Positions 47,270 to 59,016 of a stretch of 64,000 bases of DNA are shown one piece after another. The first letter of the stretch is position 1, and every line of letters starts with the position of its first letter. The DNA comes from Dolomedes plantarius. Taxonomy: Eukaryota; Arthropoda; Arachnida; Araneae; Dolomedidae. The notes beneath the pieces were generated by a model, which searched no databases, had not been told where the DNA came from, and saw only the letters and a program-made list of their open reading frames with translations. A program made the translations under genes and the position numbers. The stretch covers positions 206,677,493-206,741,492 of the forward strand of contig OU015492.1 of the NCBI GenBank assembly GCA_907164885.2, read 5' to 3'.

Positions 47270-47411
47270 TGGTACACCCAGGATTTTTTCTTGGGAGGGG
47301 GGCGAGATGAACGGATAAAAATATTTATAATGCAAAATCAATATTCGTAATGCAATTTCTATTTCTTTGGGGGAGGGCAGGGTCCCTTGGCCCCCCACCT
47401 GGGTGCCACTG
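47267..47411. mobile_element. 145-bp MITE
   Basis: CAGTGGTACACCCAGG at the left and, in complement, CAGTGGCACCCAGG at the right, flanked by TA on both sides. G- and C-rich subterminal parts. Non-coding. Confidence 0.75.
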
Positions 47412-47413
47412 TA

Positions 47414-47416
<3 letters not shown>

Positions 47417-47485
<69 letters not shown>
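47417..47485. repeat. (CA)n then (TA)n microsatellite
   Basis: A 34-bp CA array passes into a 35-bp TA array that ends at a Helitron 3' terminus. Confidence 0.95.
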
Positions 47486-47486
<1 letters not shown>

Positions 47487-47520
47487 TAGATAGTACCCGT
47501 CAACGTGACGGTAAATAATT
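47486..47520 (-). mobile_element. Helitron 3' terminus (minus)
   Basis: In complement the end reads CCGTCACGTTGACGGG then TACTATCTAG, followed by T: a perfect 6-bp hairpin with CTAG, as in Helitrons. The element runs rightward from here, but I could not place its 5' TC end. Sequence to about 48330 may belong to it. Confidence 0.65.
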
Positions 47521-48334
47521 AAGCCGTTCCAATAAAAAAAGTTCATAAATTTGTTAAAATATTAGAAATTTAGAAATGTTCAATTAAACACTTTTAAAAA
47601 TTTAAGAAAATTTTGCGGTTATGTTACGTATTCGGAAAAGCACGCTACGGTACAGACAGTTTTGAACATATCACTACGCATGCGCCGAGTTTGTAACTTT
47701 CGAATATACTAAATTTGACATTATTGTAATATCTGGTTAAAAAAAATATCTATATTATATGGTTAAAATATAAATATATATATTAAAAAAATAATATAAT
47801 GAAAAACTGTTTTACTGTGAAGAAGATTTTCTGATGTATTTTTTCTTAAATTAACGACGATGTAATCTCGGTGAATGAATGACTCACTCGTATTTACATT
47901 TTCAAGTTCTGAGTATATAAAATGAATACTTATTATTAATTTAATTGAAACACTATGATAACGCAAAAGGTTGCGGAAAAGAGATTATTCTCTAATGAAT
48001 ATGAAAATCACAACGAAAATAAGTTACAATGAAAGACTATTTTATGATATGGATAGTTTTAAACGGCGGCGAGCTGTTTTGAAACTGTCATAACCGTTTA
48101 TTACAGTCGTCTAAAAATCAAAATAAAGTTGATTTGTGTCGATATTACGTTGTTTCTAATAAATTATTTGGGTTTAGATAGCAAATAATCTTTTTGGACT
48201 TTACTTTTAACTTGTTAAGCCTAACTCATGAAACAAAATGGATGCCATAGGCTGATATATTTATGAAGCGGTCGCTCCGGAAGACTTCATGATAGATACA
48301 TAGACAGAACATGGCAGCAATTAGAGGAATATAT
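47521..48334. other. Probable Helitron body, no gene
   Basis: No coding or second boundary recognised. AT-rich sequence with a GC-richer patch near 48230-48330. Confidence 0.35.
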
Positions 48335-48425
48335 AACTCCCTTAATATCCGTTCTTACAAATGGAGTATGAAATTTCCCGTTCTAAAGAGGGAATCGGAA
48401 AAATGGGCCCCGTAAGGTAAAGATT
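48335..48425. repeat. 90-bp dispersed repeat, copy 2
   Basis: Matches 23971-24062 and 56347-56440, including TTTCCCGTTCTAAAGAGGGA. No TA array adjoins this copy. Confidence 0.75.
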
Positions 48426-48599
48426 AATATCTTTTGCTTACTTTGAAACGTGGTTTCAATTTTGATTTGTCAGTAGATGACGGCTTTTTCGGTAATTTAT
48501 CAAAATAAATAAATAAATAAACACATTGATTGAAAAATTAATTGCATTTTCTTCACAAGCTACAGAGTAAAAGTGAATGTTATTCCTCCAGTGTAAATA

Positions 48600-48680
48600 T
48601 TGCATTGAACTCCCGATTATCTGGAACGGATTATCCGTGCATCGCAAGAGAAAAAGATTACGGATAAAATACACGTTCTC
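48600..48680. mobile_element. Possible pogo/Tigger-type end
   Basis: TTGAACTCCCGATTATCTGG followed by AACGGATTATCCGTGCATCG resembles the end of pogo/Tigger MITEs. No partner end was found nearby, so this is a fragment at best. Confidence 0.4.
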
Positions 48681-48981
48681 CAAAAAATTTTACATGGTTC
48701 CCAAACTAAGAAATATGACAGACTTTCAAGATGATGAATTAAAAACTGTGTTATCTTTATTGTTATTGTAATCAGACTCTGTTATTCAAATTAATAACAA
48801 CTGGGAAAGATAAGAAACAATGCTGAAGGTCAGTACCTCTAATTGAGAGATTTTTGAACACCCTCGCTTGTAGCTATGATAGGAAAAAGAAAATGGTTTG
48901 ATGACATAGGACTCAAAAGGCGAAAGGATGGATAATAACCTGAGAGATAAACAAGTAATACATAAAAAAAAAAAAATTTTA

Positions 48982-49255
48982 AAGTCAATTCCTACTTAGG
49001 TCAACAAAGACAAATTTGAGTGTGAACTAATAGTAGGAATTGAAAAAAAGGATTGCCTGCCAGAACCTTGCCTACTGTGCGAGATTAGGAGGGGGGGAAA
49101 GAGAGAGAAAAATTTTGTGAGGTTCGGGATTCGATCTCGCAACATACAGGACGGGAGAAGCCCGCGATACCACAGTGCTACCGTTTACACAGTAACAAGA
49201 GGGAAATTACTATTCAAGAGCAAGAGACGCTCTAGGTCTAAAACTAAAATTTATT
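48982..49255 (-). mobile_element. tRNA-like SINE, copy 2
   Basis: Inverted match to 42200-42475 over its whole length, including the A-box-like (GGTAGCACTGTGGTATCGCG) and B-box-like (GCGAGATCGAATCCCG) segments read on minus. The two copies differ by a few percent and in the length of the C run. Confidence 0.78.
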
Positions 49256-49336
49256 AATTTAATTTAATTAATGAATTAATATTTGAAAAAACTGTATTAA
49301 CATCAAGTGTCATCCACTACAAGTTTAAAAAAATGT

Positions 49337-49436
49337 ATTTGAACTTGAGTAGATGAATAAAAAGTACTTTTATTAACGATTGAAAATTTGAACAAGATAT
49401 ATATAGAGAGAGTGTGAACTAATAGTAGGAATTGAA
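49337..49436. repeat. Dispersed repeat, copy 2
   Basis: Matches window positions 1-105. It follows the SINE copy by about 80 bp, and both contain GAACTAATAGTAGGAATTG, so they may be parts of one composite unit. Confidence 0.75.
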
Positions 49437-50885
49437 AAATGAATAGTAACATTGAGGATTTCGGAAACAGAAATATTGTTTAAACCAATCAGAACCAGCT
49501 GGAAGTGATGGGGAAACATTCCCCTGGCCTTTTAATGCAGAATTTTCTGACCATGCTTGCATATTGCAATTGTTAAGTGATCTTGATTTTAATCTCTGTA
49601 CGTAGTTTATCAAAAACCTTCGAATAGTTCTTTTGTTATGGTTTATAGGGCTATTTTTTTGGATAAAAATTGTGTTTTCCGGGCACACACCCGCTCGCGA
49701 ATTATCGAGAGTTCAATTCAATGAATTGATTTTATAATAACTTTTCCCTTTTGGGTTCAAATTTCTCAAATTTTTATACTGTCGCCATTTATATATTTCC
49801 AAAACTAGACAAAACAGCAAACGCTTCTATACTTACATTTGCATATTGAAAATACTCAAGAAGAAGAAAATAATCATTCTTTTCTTCTATAACTTTTTTT
49901 TCATACAACGTGATGGCTGTAAAAGAAAAATATACGTAGTGTAAATACGAAAAATGATTGTGGAAGAGACAAATCCCAGTTTTAAGTGCATAATCATTAC
50001 AAATCCGTCTTTTTCTTAACTATGAATGTAAAAATAAAGACACAGCAGAATTTAACATTAGTCAATTAAAATAAGTGGTATTTCACTCATGCTTACTTTC
50101 GCAATTGACATTATCCTTTATTTAAAACATTGTCAAAGCGAGAATTGCTCATAAAATAATTGATTCTGAAGTAAAGTTAACTAACTGAGATGTTTTTCAA
50201 GATTAATCTATCATATGATATTTGTTTATACCTGAAAATATATTCAAAGAAAAATTATTTTCTAATTGTTAGGGGATTCAAATGTATAGGGGCATATTTG
50301 AGTATTAAACTATAACGTTAAGTATGAGAAATTCCCAATTTTTTGCTTTCAGTTATTATTTCCGTTTGAAATTCCAGGCTGCAACAAATAGCATGTTTGT
50401 TTCTTTAAAAAAAAATAAGATTTTAACGCTATTTAGTTTAAAAGAACAACCCGAAAGCCAAAGTTTTCGTTCAAAATCTTAAATCTTCATCTTTTACTGC
50501 ATCACCGTTTGTAGGAGACGCATGTTATCATGAAATTACCAGAATTCAAATATCTTATAAAGAAACTGCTTAAAATTAAGTTCTGTATAGAAAAATACAG
50601 AACTAATATAGCCCAATACAAGAAAATAATATATTGTTCTCAGAAGTCTCACAAAAAAAATATAATTATATACTCATATTTTAATACTCAGAAAAATAAT
50701 TGTTAGATTAATGTTTATGTTTTTATTTTAATTAATTTTTTTTTCGTTATTGTGCAATTATTTTTCATCTCAAAAGAGAAAAAAAGAAATAAATTTTGTT
50801 CTATTCTCTAGTTTGCGAGGCATGTCGACAATATTTGGATATTTTGCGTTAGGTTTAACCTTTGTTTTCTTTAACTATGGCACAG
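49437..50885. other. No feature seen
   Basis: AT-rich unique sequence; none of the short frames has recognisable motifs. Confidence 0.5.
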
Positions 50886-50889
50886 TTAA

Positions 50890-51605
50890 GGGGACAGTAG
50901 ACTTTCAAAATTGTGAAATTCGTCCAAAAATTCGATTTTTTTTATTTTATTGAATTGTAAAACTACGGACGAGTAGGGATGTGTTGCAAAAAGAATTTTT
51001 AATTTCTGTGACTACTTTCCTAGTTATAGGCATTTGTATATAATTTAGATATTATGTGGTTACTAATAGCAATAACTTTAAATGTGTTTTTCTCAAAATA
51101 AAAATTTTCATGTCATACGAATATTCAAACTGATCCAGGCGCATTTCCAATTATCGTATTGCTTTGAAATTTAAGTTTTATATTCTTAACTGCATATCAA
51201 ATAAATCTTATTGAAAAAAATTATGCTTCGTAGCTCAGAATTTCTAAATTTTGTACTTAAAAAGATGATTTATAGGTATTTTGCGTAATAAAAAGGGTGT
51301 ATTCACTATTTTTTTTCTGTTTATATTTTTAATGAATGCTTAAAATAAGCAATAAGTTTCATTGTTAGTTCTATAAGGTATCCTGTAAATAAAAATTACC
51401 ATATTATATGCAAAAGAAATGCGCATGAAACATATTTAATGAGGCCAATTTTTGATATAATTAATAATTCATAATTCATAAATTATTAATATTTCATCTT
51501 TAAATTTTAACCACTTTTACATATCTATGGTACTAATCACATATTCAAATTTCAAGCAAATCCATTCAAAACAAAAAAAGTTAGGTTTGAAGGTCCACTG
51601 TCCCC
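50890..51605. mobile_element. TTAA-target element, GGGGACAGT family, copy 1
   Basis: TTAA at 50886-50889 and 51606-51609. Ends GGGGACAGTAGAC and, in complement, GGGGACAGTGGACC. Colinear with 61463-62186 at high identity along the full 716 bp. Non-coding and AT-rich inside. Similar in size, target and end pattern to 21434-22156. Confidence 0.92.
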
Positions 51606-51609
51606 TTAA

Positions 51610-52573
51610 TTGAGAAATGAGTCTATTAGCTATTTACATTTTAAGTTTCGTATAAATGTACATAGCGCAAACCATTATCATTTTACCGAATCATCAAAAC
51701 CTATCACGTTATAAATTAAATAAATCATATCTGATTTAAAACCGCTTAGAAATTACGACTTTTATTCTTGAAACGAATTGCCAGAACCAGTTAATAACCC
51801 TCCAGTTAAGCTTTGAAGTATTAAGTACATTTTAAACACAATTTACCAAAGCAAAAGAATTTTGCCCGTTAGCGGCTAAAACCATTTCTTTTAATGGTTT
51901 AACGATGCTTCAGAATTATAAGAACTGAAAAAGAAACTGAAAGTAAACCTCTAAGGCTTACCTAATTCGGAAAAGTTAAATGCGAAATAAAAAAAGGTGT
52001 TCGAAAATAGCCATGAATCATTACGCTAATTAATTTTTTTTTAGGCAACTTCAGTCAAGTGCTTTCGTCTCTTGTTCTATCCTCTACGTAATGTTAAGAG
52101 AACAGCTGAAGTGATAAATGTCACCTTACAGCTAACAAATACACCGGCTTCACTCGACGGTTTTCAAACTCCTTGATTGATGGCTTCTTAAAATAACCCT
52201 GATGACATTTGCATCATTTTATTGTAGAAAATTTTTAAGTAAAAAATATATTAATTAATTATAAGCACTTGAATCTTTTTTTCTTTTAAAATGAAAAATG
52301 CTTTGTAGGTTATTTTAGTTAGATATTCTCCCATTTCTGACGTGTACTTAAATAAGAAAGTTTAAGAATTTGGCCATGATAGATTACATTTACATTTTAA
52401 ACCAAACTTTTTTTATTCATAAATAAGTTATTTTTTATATGCTAAGATTAGTTTTTAAACAGTTATAAACATGCTAGTTTTTCCTTCTGTTGTTTGAAAA
52501 ACATTTTATGCTTGGTTTGAACGATTGGATCTTTGATTCATTATAGATATAATGTACATACCTCAGATTAATA
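51610..52573. other. No feature seen
   Basis: AT-rich unique sequence. Confidence 0.5.
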
Positions 52574-53613
52574 CAGTGGAATCTCTATCTATCGTTTTCG
52601 GAGGGACCGACTGAACTAAACGATGGATGCGGGAAAATGATAGATGCGGGAACATACAAAAAAGTATTAACATACCTTAAAGTTTGATATCCCTACAATA
52701 TATTTACTCACATACATAAATACATACATACCCGTAGTGTAACTGAATATAAAATTACAAAGTTGTACTGAAATCCAAGATAATAATAATAATAATAAAA
52801 AGAAATACACGTAGATACACAGGAATTTCGATTCAAATAAAAATACTTAATCGTGCTTTTATTTTTTGGCGGTTTTCTCTCCACAAGTAAACAGTAATTT
52901 TTTTTTTTTTTGTGTTGCAAATTTCATTCTTTTCGGTATCGGTTATTGTGTGAGAGTATAAAGAAGCGGCAGAATCGTTTGTAACTAGAACAATTCCATT
53001 GCACTGGATGGGGTCCGACATAAGACCACCAGGAAGTTCTGATTCCGGGTGAAACACTCATCGGCCAGTGTAGAACTGCAGTAATCAGAAACTTCTCACA
53101 CACTAGACCAAACACCAGGGAGCCTCCCTCCCAAGGCAAACAAAAAAGCTGACTGTGAGCCATTGCTGATAAGAACAGAAATGTTGAATAGTCGGTGAAT
53201 TTGGAATGAGTTGCCGAAAATAGGGTACTCTAGGGGCTAAAGAATTAAGGAACATCAGCGACGAACAAATAATGGGAGTGGTATAATAAAGCGAAACCAG
53301 GCTAAACAAGTGAGAACAAAAATACGAGACCGTGCATCTCAAATGTTCTGCTCATTGTTTAATTAGAGCGTCATTCTAGCTCAATCCAGACATTTATATT
53401 TCAGGTTCAGTTATTATGAAAAACCGATCGATCCGATAAATTAATGTAAAGCTGCGATATTCTGAACGAATATTGCGGGAAAACGATGAATCGAGGAACG
53501 ATCCATGCGGTCTTTTTTGCTTGTTGTCTATGGAATTTATTCGGGACTGGGTGAAATAAACGATACATACGGGAAAACGATCGTTCGGGGAACGATCGAT
53601 CGAGATTCCACTG
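52574..53613. mobile_element. 1040-bp relative of the 175-bp MITE family
   Basis: Left end CAGTGGAATCTCTATCTATC, right end in complement CAGTGGAATCTCGATCGATC, TA on both flanks. The first ~90 and last ~170 bp carry the same CGATNNATGCGGG-type motifs as the short copies. The middle ~780 bp is unrelated to the short copies and includes a GC-richer part at 52960-53340 with only short frames. It may be a larger parent, or a short copy with captured DNA. Confidence 0.82.
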
Positions 53614-55259
53614 TACTTGTTTTAAGCAGAAAACCACAGAGCAATTTTGAAAATATAAACTGTGTTGCTTGCTTGATATCCCCATACATATTTTACAGTC
53701 AAACAGAAAAGTTCAATTTAGCTTTTAATATTTTTTTCCTGATTTGAACACCTTTAGAATTTTTTTTTTTTTCCCGTTAGATCTAACAACGAACTGATTT
53801 TATGGTTGGATATGTTATTCGCAAGCTGAAAACCAAGTTATTCTTTTCATCTATAAAACATCAGTGGTAAATTTCGACCCCTGCTGGTCACACTGATAGA
53901 AATGAAACCAGGGCCTTTACGGCTAAAACCTCCAGATGGTACCAGCGGTCGAGATGATGTGTGTAGAGGAAGGAGGAAGGGGGAGAGGAGGTGTAAGGTT
54001 TTGTGACCTATGAGTTTCAAGGGCTCCTGCTAGCTTTAATAAAGACCTGACGTAAAGCCTGGGAGCACGGTAAAAATTATTTCATTGAGCTAGACGTCGC
54101 TAAAAAAGAGTACTTGATCCGACAATGGAGGGAGATGCTGAAAGTTAACTGTCTTAAAAATAGAATTCGTTGACCCATAGTGATAAATAGAAATTATGAC
54201 CACTAATCATTATAACAGAAAATGTACAAGCAGGATAAATGTACTGTTACCCTAACGTGCTAGTTAAATTAAAAATATTCTGTGTTTATAACTGTAAGAT
54301 AAATACAAATTATCATCTACTTTCTATTTTTTTTAAAATAATGTAATATATATTTGCAATAATATATTATATTATTTTTAAAATATTTTTTATATAATAT
54401 TTGTAATAATATATATTTGTAAATTGTATGATGATTGATTCTTTGTATCAAATTTCACAAAATATAAAATTTTATGATGAAAAAAAAAATAGATTAATAT
54501 ACAGATCAAGGTGCTAAACGTTATAGCCGTTCTGAAAGCGACACTCTACTTCTGAACTAAACCCACACAAACAACGACTGAAATCTAAGAGAATTTAATG
54601 AAATGAAAGCATTAGAAATAAATCAGAGGGGACTCTTAAAATTTGTGCATTATTATCAATACTGTGGCATTCGTGAATGTTGATTTCTCTGCAACAAAAA
54701 ATTCAATTCGCTAAATATTATGGATAATTTAGAAATTGTTTTCCCTTTATCCGTTTCAACTTTCTGTTCCACAAATCATGTAATGTATGCTACAATAAAT
54801 ACTCTTAATAACGTTAACAAAAATATCGCACCCTAATTTCAGATATATTGAGAAATTTTTTTTTTCTTCTTAGAGGAAGATGCTTGAATTTAAAATAAGC
54901 ATGAGGTCTATTCAGAGTCTACATTTGAGCTCTATCATATAAATCACGATTAAATTATATACAAGTAAATAAAGTAAGGTAATTTTAAAATTCAATATTT
55001 TTCAGTGCACAGCCTTCCTTAAAAATTAAAAAATTCTAAGAACTAACGATTCTTATTTAACAAAGAATTGTAACACAAACTGGAAAGTTATTATTACAGG
55101 AAAGCTTAGTGGCAAAGAAGAAGCTTTTATAAGAAGTAAAAAAAAATTAATGAAAACCTCCTTTTTTTTATTATTTTGTAAATTGAACTGCGTAATACGA
55201 AGAGGGGGCTCAGGCTACAAATAAAAATAATCTCTTTCAATAATAGGGCTAATAAAAAC
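53614..55259. other. Mostly empty; GC-richer patch
   Basis: 53870-54110 is unique and less AT-rich with no coding; the remainder is AT-rich. Nothing recognised. Confidence 0.4.
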
Positions 55260-55391
55260 TACACATTGCAACTAATGAGTTATAAATTTTGTGAACTCAA
55301 TCTTTTGTGAACTTGGCATTTTTCTTAACGGTTCGGATACAGCGAACAAAACAATTGGTTCCTTGAAGTTCGTTATAACGGGGTTCGACTG
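55260..55391. mobile_element. Half of the GCGAAC MITE family
   Basis: Matches the right part of 58691-59014 up to the terminus AACGGGGTTCGACTG followed by TA. The left half is missing. Confidence 0.75.
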
Positions 55392-55535
55392 TATATAATG
55401 TTTAATTTAAAATTAAAATCTAAATTAAAAGGAATATAGTTTATGAGAATTCAGAGTCTACTGGCCAGCCTAGAAGGCCTGTTATGATACGGCTAATAGT
55501 TAAGAGAACATTATGTACAGTAGATCATATATATA

Positions 55536-55708
55536 CAGTGGAATCTCGATCGATCGTTTTCGGATCCATCGTTTTTCCGTATGTGTCGTTCATTTTATCC
55601 AGTCCCAACGATCATATTGCTTTGTTATGCTTCCGCATCTATCGTTTTCCCGCATTTATCGTCCATTTCAATCTGTCCCTTGAAAAACGATCGATCGAGA
55701 TTCCACTG
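55536..55708. mobile_element. 175-bp MITE, copy 4
   Basis: CAGTGGAATCTCGATCGATC at the left and its complement at the right. It is followed after 8 bp of TA by another MITE family at 55717. Confidence 0.93.
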
Positions 55709-55716
55709 TATATATA

Positions 55717-56338
55717 CAGTCGAATCTCCATATATCGAACTTCCCTATATCGAAATTTTCTATACATCGAACTCTTAGCAAATCTCCATGTTCATTACAT
55801 AGAAAAACTGTTTCTATATATCGAAAAAATCTCTATATATCGAAATTTTTTTCACGACATATTGGGAGATTTTATTCCACTTTAGAATAAAATCTCCCAA
55901 TTTTTGGCGTTTGAAACAATACTTCGAGGACTTCAATTCGTGGGAAACGTCCCTGATGAAGATTTTAATAGACTGAATAAATACGAGTATTTCTTTGATG
56001 AACTTTCCACAAAACTGGCTGTTCAGCAAGATATTCGTAGTTTTTTTTTTAAAGAATGTAACTGTGATCACTGTAACCACTAACTAGATTATTGTTTTTT
56101 TTTAAAGGTATATAGTACGCAATAAATCTTTCACATTAATTTATTTTTTAGTTATTAACTTTCATTTAATGTGATTCGCATATAAATTGAAAATGGAGTT
56201 TCTTATACGAAAATTAGCTTTAATTTTAATGTTTTAGGAGAATTATGATAAAACTAAGATCAATTCTATATATCGAAATTTCAATATATCGAATTTTTTC
56301 CCGGCATTTTGCTACTTCGATATATGGAGGTTCGACTG
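55717..56338. mobile_element. TA-target MITE, TATATCGAA family, copy 3
   Basis: Ends CAGTCGAATCTCCATATATC and, in complement, CAGTCGAACCTCCATATATC. 622 bp and the longest of the three copies. It retains a segment (AAGGTATATAGTACGCAATA) that is also near the other end of copy 1 but is lost from copy 2. Confidence 0.92.
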
Positions 56339-56346
56339 TATATATA

Positions 56347-56440
56347 TCCCTTAAAAGCCCTTCTTACAAAGGGGGTATTAAATTTCCCGTTCTAAAGAGG
56401 GAGGGAATAGGAAAAATGGGCCCCGTAAGCTAAAGGTTAA
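56347..56440. repeat. 90-bp dispersed repeat, copy 3
   Basis: Matches 23971-24062. It again lies right after a TA stretch, here at the end of a MITE. Confidence 0.75.
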
Positions 56441-56569
56441 ACAGCACAATTTGATCTGAGATCGCGAATAACTTTTCACACAATTATACTCTAGCAAAAA
56501 AATTTGTTTGGTTTCTCAGTTCCCTTTCTAAAATGTCTAGTGAGACCTTGTTCTTTCTTCTTCTAAAGA

Positions 56570-57360
56570 ATAAATAAATAAAGAAGGCATCATGGGCGAA
56601 TTCTACGAGTAGCTGCTCCCTGCCTCCTCCACAAAAATATCAGAACTGCCTCCGAAATGCAAAGCACCCTCATGTTGTGCTGTCGAGACTGAAACATACT
56701 TAACGATATTTGCAACTGAATAATGCGTCATGCCGTGCAATTAAGCCTTGTCAGGTGAGTTCAACACAATCATCGAATGGAAATATTCTGCTCTGAGGAT
56801 ACAGTTGTTCCTCTCTTCAATGAACAGAAATCCAGGAGTGGCGAATTAGCGAAAGAGAATTATGGTTTATTCTGGAATAGGGCTGGCTCATTCCATCTTG
56901 ACGCATAGCAAGATATTCCTGTGAAATACTGCATCGTGGTTTTTTCCCCCCCCCCCCCCCCCTCCCTCTTTCGTGCCTGCTAATGGCAGACAGTCCAATC
57001 CATAAATCTTCATTTTCGTAACTCCTACAACTTTATTTTTATTTTCGGTTTGAAAAAAAAAAAAAAAAACGCCCGGGTTTTTGTGTTCGGGCATCTCTAT
57101 TACGGGGCTGAGGGTGCATTGCTGGCTCATTAATTTAAGAGAACAGCGATATATCAACAGTGCTCGGCACGCGCGGGACTTTCAGATCGCATCTTGGGAG
57201 CCCGCCTCCTTAAGCGTTTCCTAAAGAGATAATAAGGGCTGGGATATATCCGAATAGGAAACAAAGGTGGAAAGTAAATGGACGAAATACGCATTTGGCT
57301 CAAGTCTTTTAAAACTTCATTCGGTGGGAATGATTCGCTAGCCAACGATTACCAAAATTA
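56570..57360. other. Unique, GC-richer block without coding
   Basis: Non-repetitive, noticeably less AT-rich, with a C run at 56947-56962 and an A run at 57053-57069. No frame with recognisable motifs. It could hold regulatory DNA or a non-coding exon. Confidence 0.25.
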
Positions 57361-57428
57361 GAATTTAAATGCAGATTCTGAAGAGCTTTTGGGAACCTTT
57401 TACTCTTTCAATAAATTTAAATACTAAG

Positions 57429-57978
57429 CAGGGCCCGATTAGGAACACTGGTGGCCCCTGGGCAGATGCCCCCCCCCTCACGAACATTTATGAAAATAAG
57501 AACTATCCATGGACTTTGTAAGGTATACACAAGATTCGATTCACAAGAATTGAACTTTTGAGTGAATGAATTAAAGAAGCTGCTTGAGATATGCTAATTT
57601 CGGCATACGCGCTTGGTATAAATACCAAGCAGCTTGATTAATACAGAGGTTGAAAAAGGTTGTTAAAGTTGATAGATAAGCGAGTTAAGGGAGCTACGAG
57701 GAAAGCAGCTCCAGGTGCTATCCTGCGCTAGTGCTTAGGGGGCCCAAAGTTTACGTGGCAGTACTGCTGGTTTGACTCTCTGCTGGTTTGTGAGTATTTT
57801 GCAAAGTGTATTTCTATTGAATGTTAATATATATTCCGTACAAGTAGTACGTATGCTTATTGGTGTAAAAGCAAATTCTATATGTGCAACGAATTTAATA
57901 AACATTGTTTCATGTATAAACTGTGTTTGTATCAAATTCAAATAGAGTGCCCCTTAATATATTCTCTATAAATTTAAT
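57429..57978. mobile_element. hAT-like element, copy 1 of an adjacent pair
   Basis: Begins CAGGGCCCGATTAGGAACAC directly after TACTAAG (57422-57428). Its first ~110 bp match the element at 57986. TACTAAG recurs at 57979-57985, between the two elements. The rest of its body differs from copy 2, so it is not a simple tandem duplicate. Confidence 0.6.
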
Positions 57979-57985
57979 TACTAAG

Positions 57986-58502
57986 CAGGGCCCGATTAGG
58001 AACGCTGGGGGCCCCTGGGCAGATGCCCCCACCCCTCACGAACATTTATAAAAATAAGAACTATCCATGGACTTATTAGAAGTACTAGGTGCATACACCA
58101 AGCGTGTGAGGAAAAGTTGTTAAAAATCAGGATAAAAAAAATAGTTTGATTAATATTTTGATTCAAATGACGATTTACACCAAACAAACCTGCATGCGAG
58201 TCCTATATTTGCTATTACAGTGTATGACTGTTAAGATGAAACATTCGTAAACATGGTTCACCTCAAATTGAAAACGCCTTTCACCTTCTGCTCTACGTCT
58301 GATACAACCTGATAGTTTAACATTTTTCCTAAAGCAGAAAACAAAATTAAAAACTTTCACTTATCTGGCATCCTTTCTATTTTAGTGTTGAGAAACATCG
58401 TTAAAGAGATTTTGCACGTTAAAGAGGACAGTTTTGGAGTTCCCTGGCATCAAAGGGCCCTGGGCAAAGACCCGATTTGCCCATGCGATAAAAAGGCCCT
58501 CA
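57986..58502. mobile_element. hAT-like element, copy 2 of an adjacent pair
   Basis: Begins CAGGGCCCGATTAGGAACGC after TACTAAG (57979-57985) and ends before TACTAAG (58503-58509). The right end in complement, TGAGGGCCTTTTTATCGC, is only partly similar to the left. A 7-bp (possibly 8-bp with one change) duplication suggests hAT. GGGCCC-rich ends on both sides. Confidence 0.68.
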
Positions 58503-58690
58503 TACTAAGCCAGCGTCTGGCAGATTTTTGACCCCCGCGGAATCTTTTCCAATTTTCAGACTTTGCGGAACTACCGTACAAGAATCATTAGTTTTAATAC
58601 ATAGTTTGTGGACCTTTAGCGTTATTGGTATATAGTACATTCACAAATCTAAAAGTGACATACTACAGCTATATAATACCCTGACTGCTA

Positions 58691-59014
58691 CAGTCGAGCT
58701 CCGTTATAGCGAACTCAATATATAACGAACTCCCGGATTTAACGAACAAAAATTTTGGTCCCGCCGTTTCCTGTTGTACGTAATTTAATTAGTATTGTGT
58801 TAGTTTAATGTAATCGATTTTAGTCGATTTAATTCATTAATGATAAAGATTTTAGCATTTTTTAATACATCATTATTGAATAAACATTGCAACTAATGAG
58901 TTATACATTTTGTGAACTCTAGCATTTTTCTTAACGGTTCGGAAATAGCGAACCACCGGGTAAAGCGAACAAAACCTTTGGTCCCTTGAAGTTCGTTATA
59001 ACGGAGTTCGACTG
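58691..59014. mobile_element. TA-target MITE, GCGAAC family
   Basis: CAGTCGAGCTCCGTTATAGC at the left and, in complement, CAGTCGAACTCCGTTATAAC at the right, with TA flanks (58689-58690, 59015-59016). 324 bp, non-coding. A half copy is at 55260-55391. Confidence 0.92.
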
Positions 59015-59016
59015 TA

